From: Bacillota bacterium
Lineage (GTDB): Bacteria > Bacillota > Clostridia > DSM-8532
Length of the DNA: 64,000 bases
Reading direction: 5' to 3'
Assembly (NCBI GenBank): GCA_023411795.1
Contig: JAEYOK010000035.1
Location: 186,001 to 250,000, forward strand
Under the pieces are notes generated by a model that ran no database searches, was not told where the DNA came from, and saw nothing but the letters and a program-made list of their open reading frames with translations. The translations under genes and the position numbers were made by a program. Below are positions 45,853-53,938 of the stretch, piece after piece. Every line of letters starts with the position of its first letter. Position 1 is the first letter of the stretch.

Positions 45853-46790
45853 ATGTTTTCCCTTTCTTTGTTAATATCGTCTCTCATACGTTGCGCCTCT
45901 GCTCTGGCTGCTTTATCAAATTCATCAAGGGTGAATTTATCCTTCCATGCATCGAGTTTGTATGCGCACATCAGGCTTCTTGACGCATTTATTACAGCTC
46001 CCATACCGTTTTTATCAAAAGCTTTTGTCACATCGGCTGCCGTTCCGCCCTGAGCTCCATAGCCGGGAACTAAAATCCACGCTCTTGGCATCCGCTTTCT
46101 CAGCTCTAAAAGCTGCTTCGGATATGTCGCCCCGACAACGGCCCCTATTGATGAATAACCACATTCACCTACGGTAGTACTACCCCATTGCTCTACTAAA
46201 TCAGCCATGGCTTCATAAATTAATCTCCCATCGGCCAATTCCAAATCCTGAAGCTGCCCGGAGGAAGGGTTTGAGGTCTTAACCAGGGCAAAAATACCTT
46301 TATCGTTTTTCTCACACATATCTATGAAAGGTTTTATTCCGTCAATTCCCAAATAAGCATTTACTGTGAGTGCATCACACCCAAAGGACTCCGTCTCATT
46401 GCCATATATATCAGTTTTCCCCAGATATGCGGTGGCGTATGCCTCAGCAGTGGTCCCTATATCGTTTCTCTTACCATCTGCTATTACAAGTAACCCTTTT
46501 GTCTTTGCATATCTCACCGTTTCATAAAAAGCCCTGAGACCTTCTATACCATACATCTCGTAATATGCCAGTTGGGGCTTTATTGCCGGAATGATATCAA
46601 AGGTTGAGTCTATAAGCCTCTTGTTAAACTCTATTATACTATCTGCAGCGGCTTTTGAAGACTCTCCATTATTTATATTATGCTTTTCTTTTATTGATAC
46701 CGGGATGTATTCCAGCTTCGGGTCCAGCCCCAAAATAGTAGGGTTTTTCTTTAGATTTATTTGTTCGGCAAGCTTATCTGAAAAATTCAT
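45849..46790 (-). CDS. pyrF: Orotidine-5'-phosphate decarboxylase (type 2)
   Basis: This 313-residue enzyme catalyses the last step of UMP synthesis. It belongs to the long (type 2) OMP decarboxylases, shown by the catalytic motif LVIADGKRNDIGTTAEAYA and by its length, since type 1 enzymes are about 230-240 residues. ATG at 46790 follows GGAGGT. The gene sits between pyrC and carA with only 19 bases to pyrC. Confidence 0.95.
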   Translation of the reverse strand: MNFSDKLAEQINLKKNPTILGLDPKLEYIPVSIKEKHNINNGESSKAAADSIIEFNKRLIDSTFDIIPAIKPQLAYYEMYGIEGLRAFYETVRYAKTKGLLVIADGKRNDIGTTAEAYATAYLGKTDIYGNETESFGCDALTVNAYLGIDGIKPFIDMCEKNDKGIFALVKTSNPSSGQLQDLELADGRLIYEAMADLVEQWGSTTVGECGYSSIGAVVGATYPKQLLELRKRMPRAWILVPGYGAQGGTAADVTKAFDKNGMGAVINASRSLMCAYKLDAWKDKFTLDEFDKAARAEAQRMRDDINKERENI

Positions 46791-46809
46791 ACAATTAAAC
46801 CTCCAACCT

Positions 46810-48105
46810 TTATCTTTGTATAATGGGGACAGCCTGATACACTATCTTACCGTTTACTATGGTTGTGATTACTCTGCCTTTTACCTTATAGCCGTCAAAG
46901 GGTGAATTCTTACTTTTAGAAGCGAACTTAGATACTTCTATTTTATACTCGGTGTTAAAATCAACTAGGATTAAATCAGCGGCCTTCTCGCATTCCAGGC
47001 TTCCTTTATCTATTTTAAGCATTCTGGCCGGATTTACTGCCATCTTTTGAACCAAATCAGAAAGGGTTAAGTGCCCTGGTTCCACTAAATATGTATATCC
47101 TAATGCAAGCGCTGTTTCAAACCCCACTATCCCGTTGGCTGCCTTTTCAAACTCTACATTTTTCTCATCTATATGGTGAGGTGCGTGATCAGTTGCAATA
47201 ACATCTATGGTTCCGTCCTTTAAGCCTTCTATTACAGCTTTTAAATCCACTTCACTTCTGAGGGGGGGATTCATTTTGGCGTTAGTATCATAGCCAAGGC
47301 AAGCTTTTTCAGTTAGCGTAAAGTAATGGGGACATGTTTCGGCTGTAACCCTTACTCCCCGTTTTTTTGCCTGTCTGACCAAATCCACCGAGGTTTTTGT
47401 CGATACATGGGCTATGTGTACAGCCACATTTGTATATTCAGCCAGCAGAATTTCTCTAGAAACCATGACATCTTCTGAGGAGGACGGTATCCCCCTGAGC
47501 CCCATTAATGTTGAGGTTTGACCCTCGTTCATGCTGCCGCCGTCAGTTAAGTTTATATCCTCGCAATGTGATATTACAGGAAGGCCAAACTGTCCGGCAT
47601 ATATAAGGGCTTTTTTCATTACATCGCCGTTCATGACCGGCCTACCGTCATCAGAAACAGCTACTATTCCGGCTTCCTTCATAGTCCCCATCTCGGCAAG
47701 CTCTGTTCCTTCCAAACCCTTTGTTATTGCTCCTATAGGATATACATTCACAACACCTGTTGACTGGGCTTTATCTTTAATATATCGAACTACTGCAGCA
47801 TTATCGATAGGTGGATTTGTATTCGGCATACAGGCAATTGAGGTAAATCCTCCCTTAGCCGCACTTTTGGTCCCTGTTTCTATGTCTTCTTTATATTCGT
47901 AACCTGGGTCTCTAAGATGACAGTGGGCGTCCACAAGACCGGGCAACACATAAAGGCCGGTGGCGTCAATTATCTCATCAACCTCAGTCTTGGTTTCAAT
48001 GTTTCTTCCCATTGAGACCAGTAGCTCATTTTCAATTAACAAGCTTATCCCACTCTCAGTTTTATTTCCATTTAAGACTGTTGCGTTAATTATTAAGGTT
48101 CTCAT
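46810..48105 (-). CDS. pyrC: Dihydroorotase
   Basis: This 431-residue enzyme closes carbamoyl aspartate to dihydroorotate. It is a type I dihydroorotase with the zinc motif VDAHCHLRDPG, a metal-bridging lysine region (KSAAKGGFTSIACMPNTNP), the zinc histidines in HCEDINL and HIAHVSTKTSV, and ATDHAPHHIDEK. ATG follows GGGAGGGA, two bases from pyrB. Confidence 0.96.
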   Translation of the reverse strand: MRTLIINATVLNGNKTESGISLLIENELLVSMGRNIETKTEVDEIIDATGLYVLPGLVDAHCHLRDPGYEYKEDIETGTKSAAKGGFTSIACMPNTNPPIDNAAVVRYIKDKAQSTGVVNVYPIGAITKGLEGTELAEMGTMKEAGIVAVSDDGRPVMNGDVMKKALIYAGQFGLPVISHCEDINLTDGGSMNEGQTSTLMGLRGIPSSSEDVMVSREILLAEYTNVAVHIAHVSTKTSVDLVRQAKKRGVRVTAETCPHYFTLTEKACLGYDTNAKMNPPLRSEVDLKAVIEGLKDGTIDVIATDHAPHHIDEKNVEFEKAANGIVGFETALALGYTYLVEPGHLTLSDLVQKMAVNPARMLKIDKGSLECEKAADLILVDFNTEYKIEVSKFASKSKNSPFDGYKVKGRVITTIVNGKIVYQAVPIIQR

Positions 48106-48107
48106 AT

Positions 48108-49028
48108 CTATTCCCTCCCTGTCAATAAATATAAAAGCGCCATTCTCACTGCTACTCCATTGGTTACCTGCATATTTATAACCGAGTTATCAGCGTCTAT
48201 TATTGATGATGTCATTTCAACCCCTCTATTAACCGGTCCGGGATGCATCCACAAAGCATTCTTCTTTGCTCCCTTAATATTGTCCGGGTTCAGCCCAAAG
48301 AATTTTGAATACTCGCTGGTGGAAGGGAATAGGGCCTTTTTCTGCCTCTCAAGCTGAACCCTGAGTCCCATTATCACATCACAATCAGCAACCGCATCTT
48401 CAATAGTTGGGCAGATTCTGGCCCCCATTTGATCTATTCCGGGAGGCATAAGTGTTGAAGGTGCAAAGAGATTAATTTGAGAACCCATTTTTGTTAAACC
48501 GATTATATTGCTTCTGGCCACCCTGCTGTGTGATATATCACCTATGATAGCTACTTTCAACCCTTTTAATGTCCCGAAGGCCTCTTTCATAGTCATCATG
48601 TCCAGGAGCGCTTGGGTAGGGTGTTCATGCATACCGTCACCGGCGTTTATAACGGCGGCGCTTACATTCCTTGCAAGAAAATGCGGTGCACCTGATTGAC
48701 TGTGTCTCATTATTATAATGTCTGTTCCCATTGCCTCAAGAGTTTTTCCTGTATCAAGAAGGGTCTCACCTTTTGCCACGCTACTTGTGGACACAGATAT
48801 ATTAACAGCCTGAGCCCCCATATACTTAGCAGCCAGTTCAAACGAAACCCTGGTACGGGTGCTGTTCTCATAGAACAGGCTTATAACTGATTTACCCTGA
48901 AGATAATTCACTCTTTTCATGGAACTTGTTACAATCTTCTTCATATCTCTGGCAGTTTCCAAAATCAAATCTATATCCTTTGCTTCAATTTCTGCCATTC
49001 CCAATAAATCCTTTGAGGCAAGTTTCAT
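48108..49028 (-). CDS. pyrB: Aspartate carbamoyltransferase catalytic subunit
   Basis: This 306-residue enzyme joins carbamoyl phosphate to aspartate, the first committed step of pyrimidine synthesis. The carbamoyl-phosphate-binding loop FYENSTRTRVSFE is intact, as are HPTQALLDMMT and MHPGPVNRGVE. No pyrI regulatory subunit gene follows, so the enzyme is probably of the unregulated trimer type. It is the first gene of the operon, downstream of a terminator-bearing leader. Confidence 0.96.
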   Translation of the reverse strand: MKLASKDLLGMAEIEAKDIDLILETARDMKKIVTSSMKRVNYLQGKSVISLFYENSTRTRVSFELAAKYMGAQAVNISVSTSSVAKGETLLDTGKTLEAMGTDIIIMRHSQSGAPHFLARNVSAAVINAGDGMHEHPTQALLDMMTMKEAFGTLKGLKVAIIGDISHSRVARSNIIGLTKMGSQINLFAPSTLMPPGIDQMGARICPTIEDAVADCDVIMGLRVQLERQKKALFPSTSEYSKFFGLNPDNIKGAKKNALWMHPGPVNRGVEMTSSIIDADNSVINMQVTNGVAVRMALLYLLTGRE

Positions 49029-49066
49029 TTTTCTTCCGCCTTTCGCACTATGAGGATACCCTTATA

Positions 49067-49097
49067 TAAAAAAATAGTAAGACCTAAGTCCTACTAT
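49067..49097 (-). terminator. Attenuator terminator in the pyr leader
   Basis: On the minus strand ATAGTAGGAC pairs with GTCTTACTAT around TTAG and is followed by seven T residues. It lies between the predicted promoter and pyrB, which is the classic position for a pyrimidine attenuator. A second short hairpin (GCGA-GG/CC-TCGC near 49150-49168) lies upstream. I could not match the PyrR-binding consensus. Confidence 0.7.
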
Positions 49098-49239
49098 CTA
49101 TTAACGATAAATATGTTATGCGATGGAATTAAAGGAAAAAATGTCACCTGCGAGGTTTTCACCGTCGCCACAGAAAAAATTTTTCTTTTTTTTCCTATAC
49201 AGTGAGTCATATTTTTTCCCTTTCTTTAAGTTCTCAAAT

Positions 49240-49268
49240 ATTTTAACATAGGAAAATGGACTTGTCCA
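49240..49268 (-). promoter_or_regulatory. Promoter of the pyr operon
   Basis: On the minus strand TGGACA (49263-49268), a 17-base spacer and TAAAAT (49240-49245) lie about 210 bases before pyrB and only 25 bases from the left end of the insertion sequence. Confidence 0.6.
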
Positions 49269-49282
49269 GAAAAAATAAAATT

Positions 49283-49292
49283 ATTTTAATTT
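49283..49292 (+). repeat. Candidate target-site duplication, left copy
   Basis: ATTTTAATTT next to the left end of the IS element is repeated at 51011-51020 next to its right end. Ten bases is long for this family and the site is pure A/T, so chance cannot be excluded. Confidence 0.4.
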
Positions 49293-49452
49293 AAGTGAAA
49301 TGAAAAGTTAAAGTCTGACTTTAGTAGAGCATCACCTGACATTAGTCTGTCACAAAATTGCAAGATTAAAGTCTGTCAATTTGTTATCATAAATGCCAAC
49401 GTGAAATCTATGGTGTATGATAACCATGCAGTGTCAGGAAGGAAGGTACTGT

Positions 49453-50694
49453 ATGAAAAAGATACGCCATTTAACATTACAAGATCGTCAAACCATCCAG
49501 TCCGTAATTGAAGAGGGCAAAACCAAGACTGAAATTGGACGCCTGTTAGGAAAGGATCCCTGCGGAATAAGCCGCGAGATTATCAGACACCGGGAATTCA
49601 GGGAACGCAATGCCTACAACAGATCAATACTCTGTGCTAAACGTAAGGATTGCAAAATACGCAGATGCTCAAAGTCATGTAAGGAATACAAGGAACCTGG
49701 TTGTGTCAGGCGCGACAGACTACCAGGCGTTTGCAACGGTTGTGAAAAACGTGCAAAATGCCCTTTGGATAAGTACTTCTATCATGCAGCCAGGGCGGAT
49801 TTCAAATATCGAGAACAACTGGTTTCTTGCAGAGAAGGTATAAACTTGGAAGAAACTGAACGGAATCTGATAGGAGAGATCATATCGCCACTGCTCAAGC
49901 AGGGTCAGTCAGTGTATCAAATTCTGGCGAATCACCCTGAAGTGCAGCCCTCCGACCGCACCTTGTACCGTTACATAGAGACCGGGGTGTTCAAGAAATT
50001 CGGAGTGGACAATTTTTCATTGAAAGAACAGGTCGGTCGTAGGCAGTTCAAGGAAAAATACAAGAAGCGTAAAGAGCCTACTAACTACAATGGGCACAAG
50101 TACAGCGACTACCTCGAGTTCATTCAACAGAATCCTGACGCTGTTGAAATGGATACCGTGTATAATCACCAGAGCGGTCCATTTATACAAACATTCATGT
50201 TCCCTGAAATGCAGTTTATGATCGGACGTCTCCATTTTGAAAAGACCAGCGAAATCATGTCTTCAACTTTGAATCACTACCAGGAAAAACTCGGAGATGA
50301 ACTATTTTCAAGGCTCTTTAAGCTCTTGCTCACCGATCGAGGCAGCGAATTTGAAAAAGTCAGCCTATTTGAACAAGGGATTGATGGAATACAGCGGCTG
50401 AACATTTTCTATTGCGATGCTATGCAATCTGCTCAAAAACCACATGTTGAAAACAACCACAACTATGTTCGAGACATAGTCCCTAATGCTAAGCCATTGG
50501 ACAGACTCACTCAGGATAGCATAAATATCATGTTCTCACATATAAATTCAACCCCAAGGAAAGCGCTACATGGTAAGACGCCTTACGAGCTCTTTGTATT
50601 TTACTTCGGGCGCTATGCAACAGAGGTTCTTGGCGTCAGTGAAATCCAGAAAGATGACGTTGTTTTAAAGCCATCACTAATTTTCGGAAAGTAA
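49453..50694 (+). CDS. IS30-family transposase
   Basis: This 413-residue transposase has an N-terminal helix-turn-helix (LTLQDRQTIQSVI ... KTKTEIGRLLGKDPCGISREI) and a cysteine-rich region (CKIRRCSKSC and CNGCEKRAKC) that may bind zinc. The DDE catalytic core has the first Asp in AVEMDTV, the second in LLTDRGSEF and the Glu in HVENNHNYVR. ATG at 49453 follows AAGGAAGG; the longer frame has no site. Codon use and intact motifs suggest the element can still move. Confidence 0.9.
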   Translation: MKKIRHLTLQDRQTIQSVIEEGKTKTEIGRLLGKDPCGISREIIRHREFRERNAYNRSILCAKRKDCKIRRCSKSCKEYKEPGCVRRDRLPGVCNGCEKRAKCPLDKYFYHAARADFKYREQLVSCREGINLEETERNLIGEIISPLLKQGQSVYQILANHPEVQPSDRTLYRYIETGVFKKFGVDNFSLKEQVGRRQFKEKYKKRKEPTNYNGHKYSDYLEFIQQNPDAVEMDTVYNHQSGPFIQTFMFPEMQFMIGRLHFEKTSEIMSSTLNHYQEKLGDELFSRLFKLLLTDRGSEFEKVSLFEQGIDGIQRLNIFYCDAMQSAQKPHVENNHNYVRDIVPNAKPLDRLTQDSINIMFSHINSTPRKALHGKTPYELFVFYFGRYATEVLGVSEIQKDDVVLKPSLIFGK

Positions 50695-50697
50695 CAT

Positions 50698-50750
50698 GAA
50701 ACCTCCGATTCACCCACCCCACCAAACTGGGAAAATGAATCGGAGGTTTC
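50698..50750 (+). terminator. Terminator hairpin after the transposase
   Basis: GAAACCTCCGATTCA (50698-50712) pairs perfectly with TGAATCGGAGGTTTC (50736-50750) around a 23-base loop. There is no good T run, so it may also block read-through from outside. Confidence 0.65.
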
Positions 50751-51010
50751 AAAAGACATTAATCTGGCACTGCAACCCACATATACGTGTTTGAGTCGCC
50801 TGATTTTAGTCTGTCACACGTGAAGTAAAGTCAGTCGGTTTAGCTTTGCTATACTCATTTTTAACGTCTCGTGTCGGTCTCAAGTCTACAAAGCTGAATT
50901 TACCGTGTCATTCTAAAAAAAGTCTATTATATCTACTACTTTATTATAGACATTACTATAGCAAATAGACTTTACTTTGTCCACCAGACTTTAACTTTTC
51001 AATTCACCTT

Positions 51011-51020
51011 ATTTTAATTT
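51011..51020 (+). repeat. Candidate target-site duplication, right copy
   Basis: Second copy of ATTTTAATTT, directly beside the right IS end and one base before the CotH stop codon on the minus strand. Confidence 0.4.
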
Positions 51021-51021
51021 A

Positions 51022-52494
51022 TTATTTTAAGGGTTGTAATCTGTCAAGCTGGCTTTTTACACTTTCTATTTTCTCTTCAAAATACCATTTTTCATTAGTC
51101 AGCTCCATTCTTTGGACTTCATCAGTATCATTATTGATATAGGCTCCATAAAGTCTGTTAGTATTATTATAAAGGCTTAAAAATGATTCATAGCTAAACA
51201 TTTTGTTTTCAGGGTTGATTAGTTCTTCAAGTAAAGCAAAATATTTTGCTCTGTATTCGTCAATACTTAGTATTTTTTCGACCAGAGGACGGTCAAGATT
51301 CTCTCCTGTCATAAAAGCAGCCAGGTCTTTCCATTCAAGTATATCTGACCGGGCAATCCCCTCATAGCCTCCGAAATAGGTTCCATCCCATCCCGAAGCC
51401 AGACAATGATCATAATCGTAAGGTATAAATTCAATCTTTCCCGTATTGTTAAAGTATAAATAATAATTGTTTCCCATAGCCCAATAATCATCAGGCATAC
51501 CAACCAGTAGATTACAGGCAAGATAGCTTAAGAAAGAATCGACTTCAAAATTTTCGTCCAGCCAAACCTTAAGCTCTTCGCCGTTTAATGTGTTCAACTG
51601 ATAAATAAAATTAGTAAGTGCGGAATGATTCTGCTCTTTTTTATTTGTTTTAAGGTCATAAGCTGGTCTGTAATTCTTTGTCCAATCCTTCACTCCAATT
51701 GCCTTCATATCTCTAATAGGTGTGAGAGTTGCCGGACCATAGCTCTGCCACAGGCATTTATATAAATTGCCAATACTCTCCGAGACTTCGTATCTTCTTT
51801 TAATAAACTCATCATCTATAGGTTCAATCATGGTATATATGCCATAGTCCACTATCTCTCCGTCTATATCAAAGACTAACCGAATAGTGGTCACGACCGG
51901 AGCCTTGGCCCCTGCGCGGGCAAGCAGATCATATGCGAATTTCTCATGGACATAGGAAGAGTCGTTCATGCATGCTTTTAAGATTATACTATCCAAACCG
52001 GCATATTTGCGTCCCTTATTATCATTATTTTCCTCATCTTCCTGTTCCTCATTAGAGGTCATATTAAACTTGATTTTGAAATTTGCCCGGTGATAATTAT
52101 TGCCCTCCTGAGGTAAAATTCGTGTAGTATTACCTTTAGTTCTGATGCCCACATCTGTCAGAGTAAATGTTCCATCGCGGTCCTCATATACCAGATCAGC
52201 CTTTCTAAAGTTTCCGGTACGCATTCTATCATCAATTATGGAGTATACCTTCATATCGGTAATTATGCCATTCCATTCATTGCGTGGGATTTTTACTGTT
52301 AGGGTTTTAACACAATCATCCCTGAATAAACGGTTAAAACCTCTATCTATAGATTCAAAATTCTGCTGTGAAATTGCAGATTTTACAGAAAGATTTTCGG
52401 GATCGTCATCGGATAAAAGATGTCCTGATCCCATAAATACAGAAATCAACAGCATAATGCATGCTATTATTAATATGAAAACTAATCGCTTCAC
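51022..52494 (-). CDS. CotH-family kinase-like protein, membrane anchored
   Basis: This 490-residue protein has an N-terminal membrane anchor (residues about 4-22, FILIIACIMLLISVF) and then a CotH domain. Conserved parts are GIRTKGNTTR, NFKIKFN, LKACMNDSSYVHEKFAYDLL, YGIYTMIEPID and FIPYDYDHCLASGW, where the D-Y-D region corresponds to the metal-binding site of the atypical kinase fold. In Bacillus CotH phosphorylates spore-coat proteins; outside that genus the substrates are unknown. The start is GTG with GAGGTGGG. It follows the DUF4956 gene in the same operon, and an IS element sits just behind its stop. Confidence 0.88.
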   Translation of the reverse strand: MKRLVFILIIACIMLLISVFMGSGHLLSDDDPENLSVKSAISQQNFESIDRGFNRLFRDDCVKTLTVKIPRNEWNGIITDMKVYSIIDDRMRTGNFRKADLVYEDRDGTFTLTDVGIRTKGNTTRILPQEGNNYHRANFKIKFNMTSNEEQEDEENNDNKGRKYAGLDSIILKACMNDSSYVHEKFAYDLLARAGAKAPVVTTIRLVFDIDGEIVDYGIYTMIEPIDDEFIKRRYEVSESIGNLYKCLWQSYGPATLTPIRDMKAIGVKDWTKNYRPAYDLKTNKKEQNHSALTNFIYQLNTLNGEELKVWLDENFEVDSFLSYLACNLLVGMPDDYWAMGNNYYLYFNNTGKIEFIPYDYDHCLASGWDGTYFGGYEGIARSDILEWKDLAAFMTGENLDRPLVEKILSIDEYRAKYFALLEELINPENKMFSYESFLSLYNNTNRLYGAYINNDTDEVQRMELTNEKWYFEEKIESVKSQLDRLQPLK

Positions 52495-52541
52495 AAGCCC
52501 ACCTCAACATTTTAATATAAACCTACTTATTATAGTTAATA

Positions 52542-53231
52542 TCAGAGGTAGTTCTGTGTTTTGAATCCAACCAGAGAAACACTATCAACACCTGGAGCCG
52601 CGGATAAAACATCAGTAATCTCTGCTTTGCTCTTACCTAAGCGAATCTCATAGGTGAATTCAGTTGATGATGCGTGGTTACTTTTTGCCTTAAATGAGTA
52701 CCGTTTTACCTGATTCTTTAATAGCGCTTCAATATTTGTTTGACTGACCTTTCCACCTGTTGCTATAACGAGTACATATGTATTATCACTGCTTGTTAGC
52801 TTACTCAGGATAAACAGAACCGCACCGATTAGCAGGCTGCCGACAGTTGCGATAAAATAAAATCCTGCCCCCACAGCAATACCTATTGAAATTGCCCAAA
52901 ACATATAGGCAATATCGATAGCTTCCTTAACTGCTGTTCTGAATCTTACAATACTCAGCGCTCCAACCATACCAAGAGACAGCAGAACATTCGATGTTAT
53001 GGTTACAATAACCAGAGTGGTTATCATAGTAATAGCCACAAGCGTCACACCAAAGCTATTTACAAACATTGCCGTACGATTGGCTGCCCTGTAAATCAGA
53101 TAAATAAACATTCCTGCAAAAAAAGCGAATAACAAAGCTATCAATATCTGGTCAAAGGTAACTCCTTCAAACTTCTGGGTTTCAATAAAATTCTTCTTAA
53201 AAATATCCTGAAAGTTCAATATTTTCTCCAT
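52542..53231 (-). CDS. DUF4956 membrane protein
   Basis: This 229-residue protein has four predicted membrane helices in its first 140 residues, including LGMVGALSIVRFRTAVKEAIDIAYMFWAI with the charged RFR and the KEA-D-I pattern that marks DUF4956. A soluble C-terminal domain follows. It is widely found next to VTC and CotH genes, as here, suggesting a shared pathway, possibly polyphosphate or surface polymer metabolism. ATG follows AAGGAG. Confidence 0.85.
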   Translation of the reverse strand: MEKILNFQDIFKKNFIETQKFEGVTFDQILIALLFAFFAGMFIYLIYRAANRTAMFVNSFGVTLVAITMITTLVIVTITSNVLLSLGMVGALSIVRFRTAVKEAIDIAYMFWAISIGIAVGAGFYFIATVGSLLIGAVLFILSKLTSSDNTYVLVIATGGKVSQTNIEALLKNQVKRYSFKAKSNHASSTEFTYEIRLGKSKAEITDVLSAAPGVDSVSLVGFKTQNYL

Positions 53232-53257
53232 GTGCTACTCCTTATTTATAATAAATT

Positions 53258-53917
53258 TTATAATACACCTGATACCCTGCTTATAGCATATTTTGAAATG
53301 GATTGAGCAGATTGTGCATCGCCAAAAATACCACGTAAATAGTATGGAAAAATTCCGGTATACTTAACTTCCAGAATGGTATGATGATTGGGATATACCG
53401 AGATGAATCCGTTTGGTTTGAAAAGATCAGGTCTGGTACTAATACTTGCCCTTATATTGGTATCAAAGGTTATTCGTACTTTCCCCGGCTCACAGACAAA
53501 AGCTGTACGATCATAGGAGACGATTACCTTTGGTTTTAAAAGCTTCATATGAAGCTCGGGATAATTCTCGGATAATAATTTAACACCGTTAACCAGCCCA
53601 TTATATTCGTCTTTTTGGATGAGAATGCTATCCTTCCTGACAATATCACCTTTTTTTTGTTTTCTTTCAAGCTTTATTAAGCTGTCATCATCATTATAGA
53701 TACGAATTCTAAATTTCGGTGACTTATCTGCTCCATCCAATTTTTCCTTTAGGGCTGTGTCATAAGGGTCGTCAAAATAAAGGGATTTGATATTATATGT
53801 ACCGTCAATTCCATTTGTATCGTATTTCAAAAAGGTATGAAGCTTTCTTTTTAACATCTCTGCAGCTTGAGCTGGAATCGAGAATTTAAGCTCACGTCTG
53901 ACCGTTTCCAATAACAT
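53258..53917 (-). CDS. VTC-domain (polyphosphate polymerase-like) protein
   Basis: This 219-residue protein has the VTC tunnel-fold pattern: RRELKFSIPA at the start, YNIKSLYFDDPYDTALKEKLDG, FRIRIYN, IKLERKQKKGD with paired basic residues, VIVSYDRTAF, RITFDTNI and LEVKYTG with a metal-binding acidic residue. Yeast VTC makes polyphosphate from ATP. In bacteria the role is less certain. It lies 26 bases before DUF4956 and 21 bases after the debranching enzyme gene. Confidence 0.87.
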   Translation of the reverse strand: MLLETVRRELKFSIPAQAAEMLKRKLHTFLKYDTNGIDGTYNIKSLYFDDPYDTALKEKLDGADKSPKFRIRIYNDDDSLIKLERKQKKGDIVRKDSILIQKDEYNGLVNGVKLLSENYPELHMKLLKPKVIVSYDRTAFVCEPGKVRITFDTNIRASISTRPDLFKPNGFISVYPNHHTILEVKYTGIFPYYLRGIFGDAQSAQSISKYAISRVSGVL

Positions 53918-53938
53918 CCCCCTTTATAACTTTCACTC

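Larger units (their letters stand above)
49293..51010 (+). mobile_element. IS30-family insertion sequence, apparently intact
   Basis: The element is about 1718 bp. The left end (49293-49317) and the reverse complement of the right end (50985-51010) match at 23 of 26 positions, sharing TGAAAAGTTAAAGTCTG. Inside both ends there are additional copies of an AGTCTGTCAC-like motif. One transposase gene fills the middle and is followed by a terminator hairpin. Confidence 0.85.
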
